Below are positions 21,361 to 29,871 of a stretch of 64,000 bases of DNA, one piece after another. The first letter of the stretch is position 1; every line of letters starts with the position of its first letter. The notes under the pieces were generated by a model. It had not been told where the DNA came from and ran no database searches. It worked only from the letters and a program-made list of their open reading frames with translations. The DNA comes from Paenibacillus amylolyticus (GTDB lineage Bacteria > Bacillota > Bacilli > Paenibacillales > Paenibacillaceae), in NCBI RefSeq assembly GCF_029689945.1, contig NZ_CP121451.1:4402001-4466000 (forward strand). Reading direction: 5' to 3'. Position numbers and translations under genes: made by a program.

Positions 21361-21405
21361 AATCATCAGTTCGATTTTCCCCAGCTTGTTGTTATTTAAG
21401 CTCAA
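21343..21405 (-). CDS. Possible 20-residue leader peptide before the rhamnogalacturonan lyase
   Basis: A TTG codon at 21403-21405 follows a very strong ribosome site (AAAAAGGAGG, 10 bases). It opens a 20-codon frame (LSLNNNKLGKIELMILKMNF) that ends at the palindrome just before the ribosome site of the giant gene. Its codons are not special and no family is known to me. It may be a translated leader, or the AGGAGG may be chance. No function is proposed. Confidence 0.35.
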   Translation of the reverse strand: MSLNNNKLGKIELMILKMNF

Positions 21406-21426
21406 TGTACAGCCACCTCCTTTTTA

Positions 21427-21471
21427 TGGTACCGCTTACATTTATCTTACAGGTCTAAAAAAGACAGACAA
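21427..21471 (-). promoter_or_regulatory. Promoter and cre-like site of the pectinase gene
   Basis: On the minus strand TTGTCT (21466-21471), 16 bases, TAAGAT (21444-21449) form a plausible sigma-A promoter. Directly downstream TGTAAGCGGTACCA (21427-21440) matches the CcpA cre consensus well. This predicts a transcript leader of about 110 bases and catabolite repression. Confidence 0.55.
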
Positions 21472-21530
21472 TCTAAAAAACGTGACGTATTATATAAAAT
21501 AATTGACTTTTCCAGGAAGGAGATTTACGT

Positions 21531-22403
21531 ATGGTACATACGGTCTCTTACGCTTTTCGTAATGACGATACATCAATCATGACACTGGACTCTATTGGAT
21601 GGCAGATCGTTTCAAGCGAGGAATATCGTTGTCCCAGTGATGATAGACCGGACCCAGGGCACGTTGTTTTTCAATATACGCTTAATGGTCAAGGGTATCT
21701 GGATATTGAAAATCAGACGATTCCTTTACCCAAAGGACATGCCCTACTTGTTAAAATCTACGGAGAACATTGCTATTACTACAAACAAGAGAACAACGAA
21801 CCATGGGAATTCATATGGATTAACATTCGCGGGGATGAAGCCAATCGAATCTGGGATATGATTCATGATAATGAGGGACATGTCATTCGACGGAACGCGG
21901 ATTCTCCCTTGATTCAAGAGTTATGGCAGATCATTCATTTGATTCATCAAGATAAAGTCACGGACAAGTATCGCTTGTCCATGCAAGTCTATCGGTGGCT
22001 GCTTATCCTGGTGCAGACGAGTCGGGATGCGGAGAAGGATATCGGTGCCCTTTCCATAACAACAATTGAGAAATGTAAAAAGTTCATTCGAGAGAACTAT
22101 GCTTCTCCGTTAACGCTGGATCTGCTGGCCAGCCATTGCGATATCAATAAACACTACTTGTGCAGGTTATTTCAGAAATCGGAGAAAACATCACCGTTAG
22201 CCTATCTCAAAGACAGACGGATCGAGGTTGCCGTTCGACTGCTGCGTACAACGGAACTTCCGATCTCACAAATTGGTCAGCAATGCGGCTTTGAAAGTCC
22301 CAGCTACTTTGGCAAAGTGTTCCGGCAATATATGTCCATGTCGCCCAAAGAATATCGCTTGAATAAGCTGGAATTCCCTTATGAGGCCATCTACTATGAA
22401 TAG
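21531..22403 (+). CDS. AraC-family transcriptional regulator
   Basis: Cytoplasmic regulator of 290 residues. The N-terminal part (about 1-150) looks like an AraC-type cupin sensor (GHALLVKIYGEHCYYY, PWEFIWINIRGDE). The C-terminal 100 residues contain two helix-turn-helix motifs (LDLLASHCDINKHYLCRLFQ and IGQQCGFESPSYFGKVFRQY) and the final SPKEYR. The start ATG 21531 has GAAGGAG 9 bases upstream. It is divergent from the giant rhamnogalacturonan lyase gene across 207 bases, which suggests that it senses a pectin-derived sugar and activates that gene (inference). No damage. Confidence 0.9.
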   Translation: MVHTVSYAFRNDDTSIMTLDSIGWQIVSSEEYRCPSDDRPDPGHVVFQYTLNGQGYLDIENQTIPLPKGHALLVKIYGEHCYYYKQENNEPWEFIWINIRGDEANRIWDMIHDNEGHVIRRNADSPLIQELWQIIHLIHQDKVTDKYRLSMQVYRWLLILVQTSRDAEKDIGALSITTIEKCKKFIRENYASPLTLDLLASHCDINKHYLCRLFQKSEKTSPLAYLKDRRIEVAVRLLRTTELPISQIGQQCGFESPSYFGKVFRQYMSMSPKEYRLNKLEFPYEAIYYE

Positions 22404-22537
22404 CCAACTGCTGCATGCTCGTCACCCGTCAAGCTCTTCAACGTTCGATCTTTGACTTCACTTAGAAGCAGGTATTTGGCATTTGGAAGATGTCCTTTTG
22501 CTTGATTTTGAACTTGTACGCATGTTAAGCGATAAAA

Positions 22538-22573
22538 TAAAAAAAGCCGCTATAAAAGCGACTTTTAATGGAA
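22538..22573. terminator. Terminator of the GCCGCTATAAAAGCGAC family
   Basis: A run of A, arms AAAGCCGCT / AGCGACTTT (one mismatch) and a T run. Similar elements occur at 51218-51248, 60206-60238 and 61612-61638. It lies between the AraC gene and the converging dehydrogenase gene. The rest of 22404-22604 holds nothing I can name. Confidence 0.6.
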
Positions 22574-22604
22574 AAGAATTTTTGTCTCGTGACAATTGCT
22601 GGAC

Positions 22605-23342
22605 TTATTGTGCAGTGTATCCACCATCTATGATCAGGCTATTACCTGTCATGTATGAAGAATCGTCGCTAGCCAGGAATAGAACAGCTTTCGCCATTTC
22701 TTCTGCCTGACCCAGACGTTTCATCGGTGTTAATGCAGAGAGGGCTTGTTTGCTTTCTTCCGGGATAATTGGTGTGTCGATGAAGCCTGGGCATAGCGAG
22801 TTCACCCGAATATTCTGCTCAGCATATTCCAGCGCCAGCGAGCGAGTCAGGTTCACAACGCCACCTTTGGCTGCATTGTAGGCTGCTGAACCAGGCGAAC
22901 CAACCCATCCGTACATGGACGCCGTGTTGACGATTGTGCCTCCGCCAATTTTCAGCATCTCGCGAATCGATTCCCGTGCAACCAGGAAAACGCCGTCCAG
23001 ATCAACATTCACCGTATTACGCCATTCGGCGTAGTCAAGCTCATGTGTTGGATGAACTCGTCCGATTCCCGCATTGTTGAATACGATATCCACTTGTCCG
23101 AACACGTCTACGGTTTGTTTGAAAATCCCGGTAACCTCTTCTTCACTTGTGATGTTTGCTTTGATAAAGAGAGCTTCCGCATTAAGCGCTTTCAGTTCCT
23201 GCTCGAACGCCTTGCCTTTTTCTTCATTCAGATCGACCAAAACCACTTTGGCACCCTCGGAAACGAACAGACGAGCTGTCGCTGCGCCGATTCCGGATGC
23301 TCCTCCTGTAATAATTGCTACTTTATCCTGTAGTTTGCCCAT
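22605..23342 (-). CDS. Short-chain dehydrogenase/reductase (SDR)
   Basis: NAD(P)-dependent oxidoreductase of 245 residues, classical SDR length. It has the Rossmann motif TGGASGIG (12-19), acidic Asp after the second strand (VLVDLNEE, which favours NAD), NNAG, the catalytic Ser in NTASMYGW and Tyr/Lys in YNAAKGG. The closing IIDGGYTAQ is typical. The substrate cannot be told from sequence. It is divergent from a TetR gene across 177 bases that hold a long palindrome, so it is probably repressed by that TetR and induced by a small molecule, perhaps its own substrate. Confidence 0.92.
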   Translation of the reverse strand: MGKLQDKVAIITGGASGIGAATARLFVSEGAKVVLVDLNEEKGKAFEQELKALNAEALFIKANITSEEEVTGIFKQTVDVFGQVDIVFNNAGIGRVHPTHELDYAEWRNTVNVDLDGVFLVARESIREMLKIGGGTIVNTASMYGWVGSPGSAAYNAAKGGVVNLTRSLALEYAEQNIRVNSLCPGFIDTPIIPEESKQALSALTPMKRLGQAEEMAKAVLFLASDDSSYMTGNSLIIDGGYTAQ

Positions 23343-23458
23343 GAATAAATCCCCCAGTATAATATTTTGAATAGCGCCTATATAAATAGTGCTATATGAT
23401 GTTTACAAAACTAATTCTATGCTTAAAATTGTAACATTCCAATCATTAAGATATGACC

Positions 23459-23481
23459 AAGTGTCTACCTCGTAGACACTT
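23459..23481. promoter_or_regulatory. 23-base palindrome, probable TetR operator
   Basis: AAGTGTCTAC-CTC-GTAGACACTT has perfect 10-base arms. It sits 39 bases before the TetR start and 117 bases before the dehydrogenase start. A related half (TATGTCTA) follows downstream. Length and position fit a TetR-family operator for the divergent pair. Confidence 0.75.
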
Positions 23482-23519
23482 CATAAAAATATGTCTATAT
23501 TTATAGGAGTTTTTTTTGA

Positions 23520-24134
23520 ATGAATAATGAACTTATTGTGACAGCTCAACATCGTAATCGAACGAAGGAACACCTCAAAACCGCTTTGATTCAGCTCATC
23601 AAGAAAAAAGGATTTCATGGCGTGTCTGTCAAGGATATCGTTGATCAGGCGGGTTACAATCGCAGCACGTTTTATCTGCACTACCAGGACAAATATATTC
23701 TCGCCGAAGAATTGTTGAGTACGACACTTCAAGGATTAAGGGGGGCAGTAGGTAGACCCTATTGGCACGGTCAGAAGGTTTCAACATACAAGCTTGATGC
23801 TGAATCTTTTCAAATCGTGGATTATATCTACGAAAACCGTGACTTCTTCGAACTGATTCAATACGATGACACGTTACCCGGTCTACATACAGGTTTCCCC
23901 CAAACCATACTCAAAATCTATCAGGAACAGTTTGTCTTTGAGACGATCAATAACGCCCCGGTGAACATGGACTATTTCAAGTACTATACCGCCTACGGTT
24001 TTTTTGGACTATTGAATAATTGGATATTAAGCGGATATCATGAATCACGTGATGTTTTTATCAAGAATGTGATCGAACTGACCAAAACGCATATTCACTC
24101 GTTTCATTATGTGGGTGAGACGTTTGATACATGA
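23520..24134 (+). CDS. TetR-family transcriptional regulator
   Basis: Protein of 204 residues. The N-terminal helix-turn-helix reads IKKKGFHGVSVKDIVDQAGY then NRSTFYLHYQDKYILAEELL, the standard TetR DNA-binding pattern. The C-terminal ligand domain is aromatic-rich (YFKYYTAYGFFGLLNNWILS) and of the TetR_C type found in YxbF-like regulators. The start ATG 23520 follows AGGAG at about 10 bases, across a T run. Probable target: the divergent SDR gene and itself, through the palindrome at 23459-23481. The ligand is unknown. Confidence 0.9.
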   Translation: MNNELIVTAQHRNRTKEHLKTALIQLIKKKGFHGVSVKDIVDQAGYNRSTFYLHYQDKYILAEELLSTTLQGLRGAVGRPYWHGQKVSTYKLDAESFQIVDYIYENRDFFELIQYDDTLPGLHTGFPQTILKIYQEQFVFETINNAPVNMDYFKYYTAYGFFGLLNNWILSGYHESRDVFIKNVIELTKTHIHSFHYVGETFDT

Positions 24135-24151
24135 TCTCGTGAACAAATGTC

Positions 24152-26230
24152 TCATCTGGGTATCGAACGATAGGTCTGCCGAAGATAACAGGCCAGTTGC
24201 AGATGGAGCAGATGCTCCTGATTACTCAGGGACATGCCCAGAATCTCTTCGATTTTATGAATGCGCTGGTATAACGTATTGATATGAATATGAAGTGCTG
24301 CCGCAGCTTGAACTGCAGAACCCCCGCACGCCATATATGTCATGAGGGTTTCCTCTAGTCCGCCGGTCTGTCCTTTGGCAGGCCGAAGCGGCTCAAAGAT
24401 CTCTGCCATAAATGCATTCAAATCCTCAGTCGGTTGCCGGATAAATAACCGGTTAACACCAATATCCGTATATCGGATCGTGCCCTGTTCTCCCCTTGTC
24501 TTCTGATATGCAAGCGCCTTGTCCGCTTCCTGGTATCCCGTATTAATGGCATCGGCTCCAGAACGCACGGAACTTAATCCCCCCAACAATTTCACGTGAT
24601 TACGTTGCTCCCATTCCGGCAGCAATGCGCTGAACTGTTGTTCCAGCTTGCCGGGCTTGTACGATTCAGTCAGCACAAGCAGCACTGTAATTCGTCTTTC
24701 GTTGCCAAATGCAATGGGCATCGCCCCTGCTGGCATTTTCTCTCTCAGATACGCTACCAATTGAATTGACAACGTGCTAAGTGTAGAAGGGTTGACCCGC
24801 TCCGCAAACTCCAGCAGTCCCACCACGATGGAGGTTGAAGGAACGATTCCAATCTCCCCCGACTTTTGCCAGTAATCCTCCAAATCCTGACTGAGCCTCA
24901 GATCATTGAAAAATTGCTGTGTTTTCTTAAAATAAAATTCGGCTAAGGACTGTTTGCGCATCAATTCCAGAGCCAGAATAGAGCTTCCCTGCTCCAGCGC
25001 AATCAACTGCAATGGCTCCAGTGCTGTGTTCATCTGGATAATGAGATAACCCAGGCACTGATTGGCTGAAGCAATGGGATACAGATATTGATACGGCCTG
25101 CCTGCTTCTCCCTCGATACACGTCAGATAATCCGGATGGTGCAAGGATTCGTACAAGTTGCGAAGACTTTCCGTAGTCCAGCCATTCATGACTTTGCTTC
25201 GTTTCGGAATCCATTCGTTGTCGATAAAATCCACAAAGGTCATTGGTACGCCAATCACACGCGCCAATTCGTTAATAATCGATACCGCTCCCTTATTTTG
25301 CAGCGAAAGCCGCATCAGCGAGGAGTGAATCTCATCCCGTCTCATGAGTGCAGCGTTCTGTTTGCTCAGATTCTCGTACAGTTTGGCATTCGTGATCGCA
25401 ATCGAGACCTGATCGGCAAAACTTTGCAGCAGCCGCACATCCGATTCTGTGAATAAGGGGACTCTCCCTTTTTGATAAACGATTAACACACAATCTGATT
25501 GGCCTTCCACCTTGATCGGCACCGAAATGATTGAACCTATATTTTGAAAATTGTACGCCGAATTCAGATGATATTTGTTGTCCATTGTCATGTTGCCAAA
25601 ATCATCTTCTACTGAAGATAAACCGTTGTAGAGTTTCGGTGTACCTCGCTTAAAGGTGTTCCCAATGATCCCTTCACCTGGCTTCAGTTTCATTCTCAGC
25701 ATGCCTTCACCCATCTCCCCTGCTCTTGCCTTCACCGTCAATGCGTCGATTGCAGGGTCATACCTCCACAACACACCAATGCATTCATAAGGGATAACCG
25801 ATAGCGCACTTACCAGAATCCGTCCAAGCAACTCGTTCAGATCCAGAAGTTGAGTCACGTCCCTAATGCTGTTCATGATTTCATTCAAAGCACGTTCATT
25901 CTTGTTTGCCACAGCTTCCGTATAGTACGGGTAGAGCAAAGACGACAGTGTGACCAAATCTTCCGCAGAGAATTCACAATACTTAAAAACCCGGATAGCC
26001 ACACATACATTGTTATTGTATGGAAGGAAAACTAACACAACATCTTCGGATTCCTTCTCTACTTTGGGATGTTGCAATGGAAGCTGTTCTACAAAAGAAG
26101 GCGATGTACTTTCTCTTCTGCCTATCGCTTCGATCAGTACCCAATCGGCCCAATTGCTGCTGATCCATGCCTCATAATCGCAGTTCCCCAGACGTTCTTG
26201 CATGATTTTATGTAAGATTCCATTCAACAC
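24152..26230 (-). CDS. GAF-domain / PucR-type transcriptional regulator
   Basis: Cytoplasmic regulator of about 690 residues. A GAF domain is visible in the first half (LLGRILVSALSVIPYECIGV, GEGIIGNTFKRG, QSFADQVSIAITNAKLYENL). A middle region resembles the GGDEF-like CdaR/PucR segment. The C-terminal helix-turn-helix (AAAALHIHINTLYQRIHKIE) is of the PucR/CdaR HTH_30 type. Start choice: GTG 26230 has AGGGG 5 bases upstream; TTG 26245 is also in frame but lacks a ribosome site. It is divergent from the MFS-hydrolase-serine dehydratase operon and is its likely regulator. Relatives control purine, sugar-acid or amino-acid catabolism. Confidence 0.85.
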   Translation of the reverse strand: MLNGILHKIMQERLGNCDYEAWISSNWADWVLIEAIGRRESTSPSFVEQLPLQHPKVEKESEDVVLVFLPYNNNVCVAIRVFKYCEFSAEDLVTLSSLLYPYYTEAVANKNERALNEIMNSIRDVTQLLDLNELLGRILVSALSVIPYECIGVLWRYDPAIDALTVKARAGEMGEGMLRMKLKPGEGIIGNTFKRGTPKLYNGLSSVEDDFGNMTMDNKYHLNSAYNFQNIGSIISVPIKVEGQSDCVLIVYQKGRVPLFTESDVRLLQSFADQVSIAITNAKLYENLSKQNAALMRRDEIHSSLMRLSLQNKGAVSIINELARVIGVPMTFVDFIDNEWIPKRSKVMNGWTTESLRNLYESLHHPDYLTCIEGEAGRPYQYLYPIASANQCLGYLIIQMNTALEPLQLIALEQGSSILALELMRKQSLAEFYFKKTQQFFNDLRLSQDLEDYWQKSGEIGIVPSTSIVVGLLEFAERVNPSTLSTLSIQLVAYLREKMPAGAMPIAFGNERRITVLLVLTESYKPGKLEQQFSALLPEWEQRNHVKLLGGLSSVRSGADAINTGYQEADKALAYQKTRGEQGTIRYTDIGVNRLFIRQPTEDLNAFMAEIFEPLRPAKGQTGGLEETLMTYMACGGSAVQAAAALHIHINTLYQRIHKIEEILGMSLSNQEHLLHLQLACYLRQTYRSIPR

Positions 26231-26372
26231 AGCCGCCCCTGTCAATGTAGGTTTTCACATCATGATTCAGATAATTATACAGAGATATACATTGTCTTGA
26301 AACCCCTACATCATGTAACTTTATAACAACACAGAAATTTAGTTAACATTCGACGAGAAAGAAGGTAACGCG

Positions 26373-27617
26373 ATGTCTAAAATCATGCACAGTAAACACT
26401 TCAAGTACATTGTTCTCACTCTCTTGTTTCTCGGCTGGTGTCTTGGCAACCTGGACCGCTTCGTCATCAACTATGCCATTGTCGGCATTACACAGGATCT
26501 GGGCCTGAGTGCATCTGCCCAAGGAATCATCCTCAGCAGCTTTTTTCTCGGATATGCCATTATGCAAATTCCAGGCGGAGCACTTGCCGACCGTTTCGGT
26601 TATCGCAAAGTTATTCTCGTTTCCTTATTCTCGTGGTCCATATTCACTATTCTGACGGGTTCTGCCTGGTCGTTAATCTCTCTCATCTTTGTTCGTTTCC
26701 TGTTTGGTATCGGCGAAGGCAGCTTCTTCCCTTCCGGTTCCAAGGCCATCGCTACGAACTTTCCCTTGAATCAGCGCAGTGGAGCCATGTCGATTATGCT
26801 GGCATCCGCAGCCATTATGGGTGTTGTCACTCCAATTCTTACCGGACATGCTCTTGTGACCATTGGCTGGCGCAACCTGTTCTACATTATTGGTGCGGTG
26901 GGCATCCTCATCACAGCCTTGATGTTCTTTTTATTAAAAGAACCCGTCAAGCCTGCACTCTCGGCCTCCGGCTCTGGCCAACAACCCAAAACATCACTTA
27001 AAACTGTCCTCAAGACACCCATGATCTGGAATTTGTTCATCAGCTACTTCAGCATTTATGCAGTGAACTGGGGGCTGCAATCCTGGATGCCGACATACAT
27101 GGTCAATGTCCGAGGACTGGATATGACTCAAATGGGTCTGCTCGCCGCTATTCCGGCTTTTGTCAGCATATTCACCATGATTCTCAGTGGCTATGTGCTT
27201 GACCGCATTCCCGCTGGCAAAGATCGAATCATCGCTTCGGTGTTCGGTGTACTTGTGGCCTTGTTCCTGTATCTGATGGGCTCCGCGGGCAGCATCACCA
27301 CATTCATTACCTATATGACGATCGTTACGGCAATGGCCGGATTTATCTCGACTCTGATCATTTCCAAGTCACTCAAAACGATGCCCGAATCTGTCGTTGC
27401 GACAGCCAATGGATTCATTAACACAGGTGCTCAGCTTGCAGGTTTCCTGACCCCGATGTTAATCGGATTCCTGGTTCAAGCCTCCGGCGGATCTTATACC
27501 ACAGCCTTTATCATGCTGATCGCTTTTGCTTTGATCTGCTCCATTACCCTGATGTTCTCCAGACGTTCGAATTCGGATCAGGATCACACGACTGAATTGC
27601 AAGCAAACGCAGTTTAA
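26373..27617 (+). CDS. MFS transporter, anion:cation symporter type
   Basis: Membrane carrier of 414 residues with 12 predicted membrane segments. The motif between segments 2 and 3 (GGALADRFGYRKVI) and the start of the protein (LDRFVINYAIVGITQDLGLS) resemble the ACS family that carries organic anions such as hexuronates, galactonate or phthalate. The start ATG 26373 has AAGG at about 7 bases. It is the first gene of an operon with an M20 hydrolase and serine dehydratase, so it should import the compound cleaved by that hydrolase. No break seen. Exact substrate unknown. Confidence 0.9.
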   Translation: MSKIMHSKHFKYIVLTLLFLGWCLGNLDRFVINYAIVGITQDLGLSASAQGIILSSFFLGYAIMQIPGGALADRFGYRKVILVSLFSWSIFTILTGSAWSLISLIFVRFLFGIGEGSFFPSGSKAIATNFPLNQRSGAMSIMLASAAIMGVVTPILTGHALVTIGWRNLFYIIGAVGILITALMFFLLKEPVKPALSASGSGQQPKTSLKTVLKTPMIWNLFISYFSIYAVNWGLQSWMPTYMVNVRGLDMTQMGLLAAIPAFVSIFTMILSGYVLDRIPAGKDRIIASVFGVLVALFLYLMGSAGSITTFITYMTIVTAMAGFISTLIISKSLKTMPESVVATANGFINTGAQLAGFLTPMLIGFLVQASGGSYTTAFIMLIAFALICSITLMFSRRSNSDQDHTTELQANAV

Positions 27618-27711
27618 ACATAAGACTTTGTAGCCACATGCTGCTTCGACATTTAGTTCATGTTCTATACAACAATACAATCATTTTAACGAATAAGAGG
27701 TGCGGATAATT

Positions 27712-29154
27712 ATGACTACTACTATAGATTTGACCCAATATATCTCGGAAGCCATTGAAGGAAAGCGCGATATGTTCACGAATGCCAGTGACCAAATCTG
27801 GGGCTATGCAGAGACTCGTTTCGATGAATTCCAATCAGCAGAACTGCTCATGGGGATGCTGGAATCCGAAGGCTTCACAATTGAAAAAGGTGTGGCAGGA
27901 TTGGAAACTGGATTTATTGCTTCGTATGGTTCGGGCCATCCCGTCATTGCTCTCTTGGGCGAATACGATGCGCTGGCTGATCTCAGCCAGGAAGCCGGAA
28001 TCAACACATATCAACCTGTTCAACCGCGGGGAAACGGTCATGGATGCGGACACAATCTGCTCGGCATCGGTGCAATGGCTGCAGCAGTGGCGGTCAAAGA
28101 CTATCTCCAGGAACATCCGGAGATCCCGGGTACGGTGCGCTTTTATGGATGTCCCGCGGAGGAAAGTGGATATGGTAAAACCTATCTGGCTCGTGAAGGT
28201 TATTTTAAAGATGTAGATGCTGCCCTCTCCTGGCACCCTCATTCTATGAATGCCGTGATGCATGGAAGCTCCAATGCAGTCATTCACGGTACATTTACCT
28301 TCAAAGGTATTAGTGCTCATGCTGCTGCCGCTCCTCACCTGGGACGCAGTGCTCTCGATGCAGTTGAGCTGATGAATATCGGTTCGAATTATATGCGGGA
28401 ACACATGATTGATCAGGCCAGAATTCATTATGCGATCACGAACTCCGGCGGCTTGGCTCCCAATGTAGTGCAAGCAGAAGCCGAGGTCACGTATCTCGTT
28501 CGAGCTCCCAAGAGTGCACAGGTACGGAGTCTGTTTGAACGTCTGGTGAAAGTGGCAGAAGGCGCTGCCTTGATGACCGAAACAACGATGGACTTTAAAC
28601 ATGAAGGCGCCTGCGCCAACCTGATTCCGAACAGTACGCTTGAGAAAATCATGCATCAGCATCTCGTTGCCTTCGGCGCTCCTGATTACGAAGAAGATGA
28701 ATACAGCTATGCCAAAGAGATCTATGACACGTTGCCGCTCCAAAATCAGCAGGAAGCTGGCGCGTTAGTTGGCCCTGAGCTTGCTCCTCTTCTGGCCGAG
28801 CGGCCGCTGCCGAACTTCATTGCCCCTTATTCGGATGAGAAGGAAACGTTCATGGGTGGTTCAACCGACGTAGCCGATGTCAGCTGGAATGTGCCGACGG
28901 CGCAGTGTATTACAACCACGATGGCATTTGGTACGCCGCTTCATGCATGGCAGACCGTTGCTCAGGGCAAGAGCAGCTTTGCTCACAAGGGCATGCTGCT
29001 TGCAGCCAAAGCAATGGCGGCTACGGCCATGGAATCCATTTTACATCCAGAGATCATCAAGGAAGCAAAACAGGAATTGCTGGACAGACTGGGCGGAGAA
29101 GCCTACGACTGTCTTGTTCCGGCAGATGTCCAGCCTCCGAAGCGGGGAGAATAA
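27712..29154 (+). CDS. M20-family amidohydrolase, AbgB-like
   Basis: Cytoplasmic metallo-amidohydrolase of 480 residues. Metal-binding motifs of the M20D family are present: GHGCGHNLLG, PAEESGYGK and SWHPHSMN, with the lid domain around GISAHAAAAPHLGRSAL. The long form with GSTDVADVSWNVPTAQC near the C terminus is that of p-aminobenzoyl-glutamate utilisation subunit B. AbgB in E. coli works with AbgA; no AbgA is here, so the enzyme probably acts alone on another N-acyl amino acid. The start is ATG 27712 with GAGGTG 9 bases upstream; GTG 27700 is in frame but sits in that site. The serine dehydratase genes follow after 4 bases, which hints that the released amino acid could be serine (inference). 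Confidence 0.88.
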   Translation: MTTTIDLTQYISEAIEGKRDMFTNASDQIWGYAETRFDEFQSAELLMGMLESEGFTIEKGVAGLETGFIASYGSGHPVIALLGEYDALADLSQEAGINTYQPVQPRGNGHGCGHNLLGIGAMAAAVAVKDYLQEHPEIPGTVRFYGCPAEESGYGKTYLAREGYFKDVDAALSWHPHSMNAVMHGSSNAVIHGTFTFKGISAHAAAAPHLGRSALDAVELMNIGSNYMREHMIDQARIHYAITNSGGLAPNVVQAEAEVTYLVRAPKSAQVRSLFERLVKVAEGAALMTETTMDFKHEGACANLIPNSTLEKIMHQHLVAFGAPDYEEDEYSYAKEIYDTLPLQNQQEAGALVGPELAPLLAERPLPNFIAPYSDEKETFMGGSTDVADVSWNVPTAQCITTTMAFGTPLHAWQTVAQGKSSFAHKGMLLAAKAMAATAMESILHPEIIKEAKQELLDRLGGEAYDCLVPADVQPPKRGE

Positions 29155-29158
29155 GATC

Positions 29159-29827
29159 GTGAGGTTCAAAGACGTATTTTCGATAATCGGTCCAGCCATG
29201 GTTGGACCTTCGAGCTCCCACACTGCCGGGGCAGCACGGATTGGACGCACAGCCAGACATCTGTTCGGAGAGTGCCCCTCCCATGCGGAGATCCTCATGT
29301 TTGGTTCTTTTGCGGCAACGTACAAAGGACATGGTACCGATACCGCCATTGTGGGCGGTCTGCTGGACATGAACACGGATGATCCCGGACTGCCTGATGC
29401 GTTTGCCCATGCACTCACCGCCGGTATGGAAACAAATATCCGTCCAGGGACAGGTCTATACCCTCATCCGAATACGGTTGAGATTGAATTATCCAACGCT
29501 GCGGGAAATCGCACATTAAATATGGTAGGAACATCGATCGGCGGAGGGAATATTGAGATCGTCCGAATCAACGGCTACCACCTGAAGTTGACGGCGGTAT
29601 ATCCTACACTCATCATCCGTCACAGGGATGAACCTGGTGTGATTGCTGTCGTCACTCGGTTGCTTGTGGATCATCACATTAATATTGGGCATATGTCCGT
29701 GGATCGAAAGAACCGGCGCGGTGAAGCCATGATGGTACTGGAATGTGATGGCAAGATGCATCCTGCCGTGATTCGCCAGATTGAGGCGCTTTCGGAAGTC
29801 CATGATGTCACTTTACTCTGTCTATAA
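29159..29827 (+). CDS. sdaAB: L-serine dehydratase, beta subunit
   Basis: Beta subunit (222 residues) of the iron-sulfur L-serine dehydratase, which converts L-serine to pyruvate and ammonia. The N-terminal domain begins FKDVFSIIGPAMVGPSSSHTAGAARIG in outline (family hallmark GPSSSHTAGAARIG), with FGSFAATYKGHGTD further on. A C-terminal ACT domain (about 148-222; DEPGVIAVVTRLLVDHHINI) probably senses serine. The start is GTG 29159, 4 bases after the hydrolase stop, with GGGGAG upstream inside that gene; a much longer frame upstream only shadows the hydrolase. The alpha subunit follows 44 bases later. Confidence 0.95.
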   Translation: MRFKDVFSIIGPAMVGPSSSHTAGAARIGRTARHLFGECPSHAEILMFGSFAATYKGHGTDTAIVGGLLDMNTDDPGLPDAFAHALTAGMETNIRPGTGLYPHPNTVEIELSNAAGNRTLNMVGTSIGGGNIEIVRINGYHLKLTAVYPTLIIRHRDEPGVIAVVTRLLVDHHINIGHMSVDRKNRRGEAMMVLECDGKMHPAVIRQIEALSEVHDVTLLCL

Positions 29828-29871
29828 CTTCAATATCTGACTTCAACTTCTCAAACAAAGGAGTTTCGCCA

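Noticed and set aside
27835..28743. 302-codon open frame antisense to the M20 hydrolase gene
   Set aside because: It lies fully opposite a well-conserved gene, has no family motif and mirrors its codon pattern; a shadow frame.
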